Source of the DNA: an uncultured Muribaculaceae bacterium
GTDB lineage: Bacteria > Bacteroidota > Bacteroidia > Bacteroidales > Muribaculaceae
DNA: 9,159 nt
Assembly: GCA_934590135.1 (NCBI GenBank)
Contig: CAKTOT010000093.1
Location: 1-9,159 of the forward strand
Direction: 5' to 3'
Shown: positions 7,401 through 9,159 of the stretch, in pieces
Numbering within the stretch: the stretch's first letter is position 1
Layout: every line of letters starts with the position of its first letter
Notes under the pieces: model-generated
What the model saw: the letters and a program-made list of their open reading frames with translations, nothing else
Told to the model about the DNA's origin: nothing
Databases searched by the model: none
Made by a program: the position numbers and the translations under genes

Positions 7401-7926
7401 TCAGGCCAACGGCTCGTTGCGCTTTATACTCAGCGGCAAGTATTTCACCGTATATCCCAGCAGTGACTTCAACGGCACCAACGGATTCCGTATGGGCATC
7501 GTAGTCGCCGATAAGGATGACTTTGCAAGCATGAAGGCTATAGCCGATATTCCAAAAGCCGGTATAGGCTCCGTTGAATCCACATCGGCAGCACATAGTT
7601 CTACCCCGATAGATGCCATCATCAGCGAGGACGGCAAAACGGCTCGCGTATACTTCCTTGTAGCCGGCAACGGCATTGCCGCATACGATATCACAATTGA
7701 TACAGGCTCGATAGTCAACGATCTGTACAATGACAGCGAAAAGTTATTTGCCAAGACAAACGGTATGACAATCACCCTCAACCACACGGTAGACAGCATC
7801 GAACTATACAATGCAGCCGGTGTGCTCGTAGCCAAAGCTACCGACACCACATCGGTTGAAGCTCCTACCCCCGGCGTTTACTTGGTACGCGCTGCCGGAC
7901 ACAATCTACGCATCATCGTACGCTGA
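4483..7926 (+). CDS. Secreted GHL10-type glycoside hydrolase with probable T9SS tail
   Basis: This is a large exported hydrolase of 1147 residues. A Sec signal peptide ends at AFA/D (26/27). The catalytic region, about 32-410, resembles the glycosyl-hydrolase-like 10 family (PF02638, formerly DUF187). It begins REFRSAWLATVW and contains NPYRW (135-139) and DGFLFDDYFYP (195-205), with acidic Asp200 and Asp201 in the active-site strand, plus SPAG (264-267) and SPQIYW (313-318). An fn3-like domain follows (about 415-520), then two tandem beta-sandwich repeats (527-615 and 625-713). Residues about 735-1080 form a beta-rich, possibly propeller-like region that I cannot assign with confidence. Residues about 1085-1147 (VDSIELYNAAG, GVYLVRA, IIVR end) look like a type A type IX secretion sorting domain, which predicts passage across the outer membrane and surface anchoring or release. 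E. coli DigH (YddW), in the same family, cleaves denuded peptidoglycan strands; a peptidoglycan or other glycan substrate here is inference. ATG at 4483 or the adjacent ATG at 4486 could be used. The gene is probably co-transcribed with the upstream esterase gene. Confidence 0.9.
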   Translation: MMLKKTTLRTCAIAALGLLIAAQAFADNPPKREFRSAWLATVWAIDWPSTTGRTSSVQATQKSGLDAYINAYESINANGVCFQVRSMADAMYQSSLAPWSQFVSGTRGTSPGWDPLAYAIEQCHAKGLECYAWLNPYRWSSTGSISGTTSFDNQWKNNGWALSNGSYVVLNPGKEEVRKHIVAICREIVENYAIDGFLFDDYFYPSGGTDEDSSAGDYSDYQAYKNAGGTMSIGDWRRDNVRKLMNDLRQMLNETRPDVRFGVSPAGVAGTSSSVAGKYGVTTCPSPSSDWQYGQIYSDPLAWLYDGSIDFISPQIYWKTTATSSPYGPIAKWWAYVADHFGRHFYSSHSLSYMANSYTTANIEQLGLQMQLNRDYETGVSGCGSILYSAKHVKNSSVLSNYLKNNLYQRKALVPVVSWHEHPTYGAPTNAKKSGTTLSWTKVSNGKAIIRYSIYAIPTSITLDEAQASDGDGINGEYLLGVSYNNSYSLPSGKTSGYWYAVCVYDGYGYEYEPALIGYTAERTPAVTLISPAEGGKVDFTATFKWSDVGGGATYTLLVAADKACSQPFVEKSIGTATSTTVDLGDRGSEEVLYWCVKSQQSGKLASTSEIRSCVTPPYDNAKAVTLKSPANGAEVGETVNFEWSKSSNATEYTLQVAPNAAFSSITYSERTTATTASVAASHFGIGTHYWRIIADGKRLVPAASTSRNFVVKSLPVGNYEPGYTIKRDPAQYAVTENVKITNLWVRSVKEDYNNISFEEDGKHCRSLAALGNYVYVLRRAENSTNSQCYLDKYDGSTGERIETISVGDISASYLPGNTLVRDDANHLISGNMSLNIGTSPLTLHIINPTTGEAELLGKFSCTGLSPTRVDHFDVYGDVTSGNFYVFACIANSKTIIRWTVKNYALAATETKTLNAAYPTSASNFGIAPRIFAISADQFYANGMSANVARYSFSSGKMIGSFNDNAAINPVATQANGSLRFILSGKYFTVYPSSDFNGTNGFRMGIVVADKDDFASMKAIADIPKAGIGSVESTSAAHSSTPIDAIISEDGKTARVYFLVAGNGIAAYDITIDTGSIVNDLYNDSEKLFAKTNGMTITLNHTVDSIELYNAAGVLVAKATDTTSVEAPTPGVYLVRAAGHNLRIIVR
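6061..6621 (+). repeat. Two tandem beta-sandwich repeats inside the GHL10 protein
   Basis: Residues 527-615 and 625-713 align with each other. Both begin VTL-x-SPA, continue with an F-x-W strand (FKWSD / FEWSK), an A-T/E-YTL-x-VA strand and a YWCVK / YWRII strand, and end in a conserved serine-rich stretch before the next linker. They look like fn3 or Ig-like repeats of the kind that bind glycans or act as spacers in secreted Bacteroidetes hydrolases. The similarity is at protein level and the DNA has diverged, so this is an old duplication. Confidence 0.7.
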
Positions 7927-7952
7927 TACATCAGCACATAATTTCCTAACAA

Positions 7953-7987
7953 GTCGGGCGTTCCGCTACGGAGTGCCCGACCTTTTT
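7953..7987 (+). terminator. Intrinsic terminator after the GHL10 gene
   Basis: GTCGGGCGTTCCG (7953-7965), loop CTA and CGGAGTGCCCGAC (7969-7981) form a 13-base-pair stem with two G-U pairs, followed by C and TTTTT (7983-7987). It starts 26 bases after the GHL10 stop codon and separates that gene from the glycogen synthase unit. The other strand has no comparable T run, so it acts rightward. Confidence 0.92.
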
Positions 7988-8012
7988 ATATGGTTATTTC
8001 AAATAAAATGAT

Positions 8013-8020
8013 TAACTTTG
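8013..8020 (+). promoter_or_regulatory. Candidate promoter of the glycogen synthase gene
   Basis: TAACTTTG matches the Bacteroidetes -7 consensus TAnnTTTG and is followed by CAC. The -33 region near 7988-7995 (ATATGGTT) is only a weak match to TTTG. Transcription would start near 8027, giving a leader of about 30 bases. The position just after a strong terminator and just before a start codon supports it. Confidence 0.6.
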
Positions 8021-8056
8021 CACGTCATTTCCAATAGACTACATTTTCACTTATAT

Positions 8057-9159
8057 ATGAACAAAGAGTCAGCAGACACAAATCTGCTTATAGAGACCTC
8101 CTGGGAGGTTTGTAATAAAGTCGGTGGCATATATACCGTGCTGTCAACAAAAGCACACAATCTCCAAAGACTATATCGAGACCGCGTAATCTTTATCGGA
8201 CCCGATGTGTGGTCTACCGAACACCCATCGCCATACTTCAAGGAATCCAAGACGCTGCTTGGCGCCTGGCGCAACCAACTGTTGCTGCCCGAAGGTGTAA
8301 GTATTCGTGTAGGTCGCTGGGAAGTTCCCGGACGCCCCATTGCCATACTTGTACGCTTTGACGGAATATACGCCATCAAAGACCAAATATACGGGGATAT
8401 GTGGAAATGGTACGGCGTTGATTCACTGCACGCATATGGTGATTACGATGAAGCATGCGTCTTCAGCATCGCTGCCGCCTACGTCATCAAGAATCTGGCC
8501 GACTATATGGCTCCGGCATCCGGCAACGCCAAGGTCATTGCCCATTTCGATGAATGGACTACCGGTATGGGACTGCTGTATACCAAGCACTATCTGCCGC
8601 GTGCAGCCACTGTATTCACCACTCACGCCACCAGTATCGGTCGCTGCATTTGCGGCAACGGCAAGCCCCTATATGCTTATTTCGAAAAATACAACGGCGA
8701 CCAAATGGCTGCCGAGCTGAACATCCAGTCAAAACATTCGCTCGAAAAAGCTGCCGCCCATGCCGCAGACATATTCACTACTGTAAGCGAAATTACAGCC
8801 GACGAGTGTGCCCAGCTGCTCGAACGTCGTCCCGATGTGGTGACACCTAACGGCTTCGAAAAAGACTTCGTACCGGGCCCGCGCAAATATGCACAACTAC
8901 GCAAAAAAGCCCGCGCACGTATTTTGGATGTTGCCTCGACCCTCACCGGCATCGAATACGCCGAAGACACTTTCATAATCGCGACAAGCGGCCGACACGA
9001 GTATCGCAACAAAGGCCTCGACATGTACCTCGATGCCACCGATATATTGCGCAAACAATTATCCGCAGATCCGGACAACCAACGCCGCATTCTCTCACTC
9101 GTACTTGTGCCGGCTTGGACTTCCGGACCACGTCAAGACCTTATGAGCAATATGGCCGA
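8057..9159 (+). CDS. Glycogen synthase, GT3 (eukaryote-like) type, 3' end missing
   Basis: This cytoplasmic glycosyltransferase extends alpha-1,4-glucan chains from a nucleotide-sugar donor for glycogen storage. It is open from ATG 8057 to the window edge: 367 complete codons, about two thirds of the roughly 550 residues usual in Bacteroidales. Recognisable GT3 motifs are ETSWEVCNKVGGIYTV (13-28, the donor-binding glycine loop), IGPDVW (47-52), AHFDEWTTG (162-170), FTTHATSIGR (187-196), FTTVSEIT (240-247) and TPNGF (263-267). The second Rossmann domain begins at about 305 with TSGRHEYRNKGLD (310-322). These match the yeast/animal-type synthase rather than bacterial GlgA (GT5). The C-terminal acidic catalytic motif lies beyond the edge. 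The start is supported by the promoter at 8013 and by MNKES followed shortly by the conserved motif. Whether it uses UDP- or ADP-glucose, and whether it responds to glucose-6-phosphate, cannot be told here. Confidence 0.93.
   Translation, partial: MNKESADTNLLIETSWEVCNKVGGIYTVLSTKAHNLQRLYRDRVIFIGPDVWSTEHPSPYFKESKTLLGAWRNQLLLPEGVSIRVGRWEVPGRPIAILVRFDGIYAIKDQIYGDMWKWYGVDSLHAYGDYDEACVFSIAAAYVIKNLADYMAPASGNAKVIAHFDEWTTGMGLLYTKHYLPRAATVFTTHATSIGRCICGNGKPLYAYFEKYNGDQMAAELNIQSKHSLEKAAAHAADIFTTVSEITADECAQLLERRPDVVTPNGFEKDFVPGPRKYAQLRKKARARILDVASTLTGIEYAEDTFIIATSGRHEYRNKGLDMYLDATDILRKQLSADPDNQRRILSLVLVPAWTSGPRQDLMSNMA

Noticed and set aside
7401..7850. A 149-codon minus-strand frame inside the GHL10 gene
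   Set aside because: It is a shadow of the well-supported plus-strand coding sequence, with no promoter and no domain.
8677..9090. A 137-codon minus-strand frame inside the glycogen synthase gene
   Set aside because: The plus-strand frame carries a continuous series of GT3 motifs over the same bases, so the opposite frame is a by-product of codon use.

Overview
The window looks like an ordinary chromosomal segment of a Bacteroidales bacterium, probably from a gut-type lineage such as Muribaculaceae; the family assignment is inference. Three things support the order-level call. Promoter-like sites fit the Bacteroidetes sigma-factor consensus (TTTG, about 20 bases, TAnnTTTG). One large secreted protein ends in what looks like a type IX secretion (Por) sorting domain. 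A glycogen synthase of the eukaryote-like GT3 type, as found in Bacteroides, is also present. No mobile elements, CRISPR arrays, tRNA or rRNA genes were seen.

Layout. Positions 1-264 hold a possible rightward promoter element and a strong long-stem terminator for the leftward gene. Positions 265-2784 (minus) encode a complete adenosylcobalamin-dependent class II ribonucleotide reductase (NrdJ) with a GTG start. Positions 2785-3243 are an AT-rich divergent intergenic region carrying a candidate promoter for each flanking gene and a small dyad. Positions 3244-4359 (plus) encode an exported SGNH/GDSL-type esterase. After a 123-base gap without an obvious promoter or terminator comes a 1147-residue secreted GHL10-type glycoside hydrolase (4483-7926) with beta-sandwich repeats, a large uncharacterised region and a probable T9SS tail. 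A clear intrinsic terminator follows at 7953-7987. A new promoter at 8013-8020 then leads into a GT3 glycogen synthase from 8057 that runs off the right edge.

How the genes fit together. NrdJ makes deoxyribonucleotides without needing oxygen and depends on B12, so it is functionally separate from the rest. The esterase and the GHL10 hydrolase are both exported, lie in the same direction and share one terminator. They may be a two-gene unit acting on one glycan, with the esterase removing acyl groups and the hydrolase cutting the chain, but the substrate cannot be read from the sequence. The glycogen synthase starts a separate transcription unit for storage polysaccharide.

I did not find a clearly novel system. 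The points most worth a second look are the esterase/GHL10 pair, the unassigned region of the GHL10 protein, the possible short transcript at the left edge, and the lack of a recognisable cobalamin riboswitch in front of a B12-dependent enzyme.
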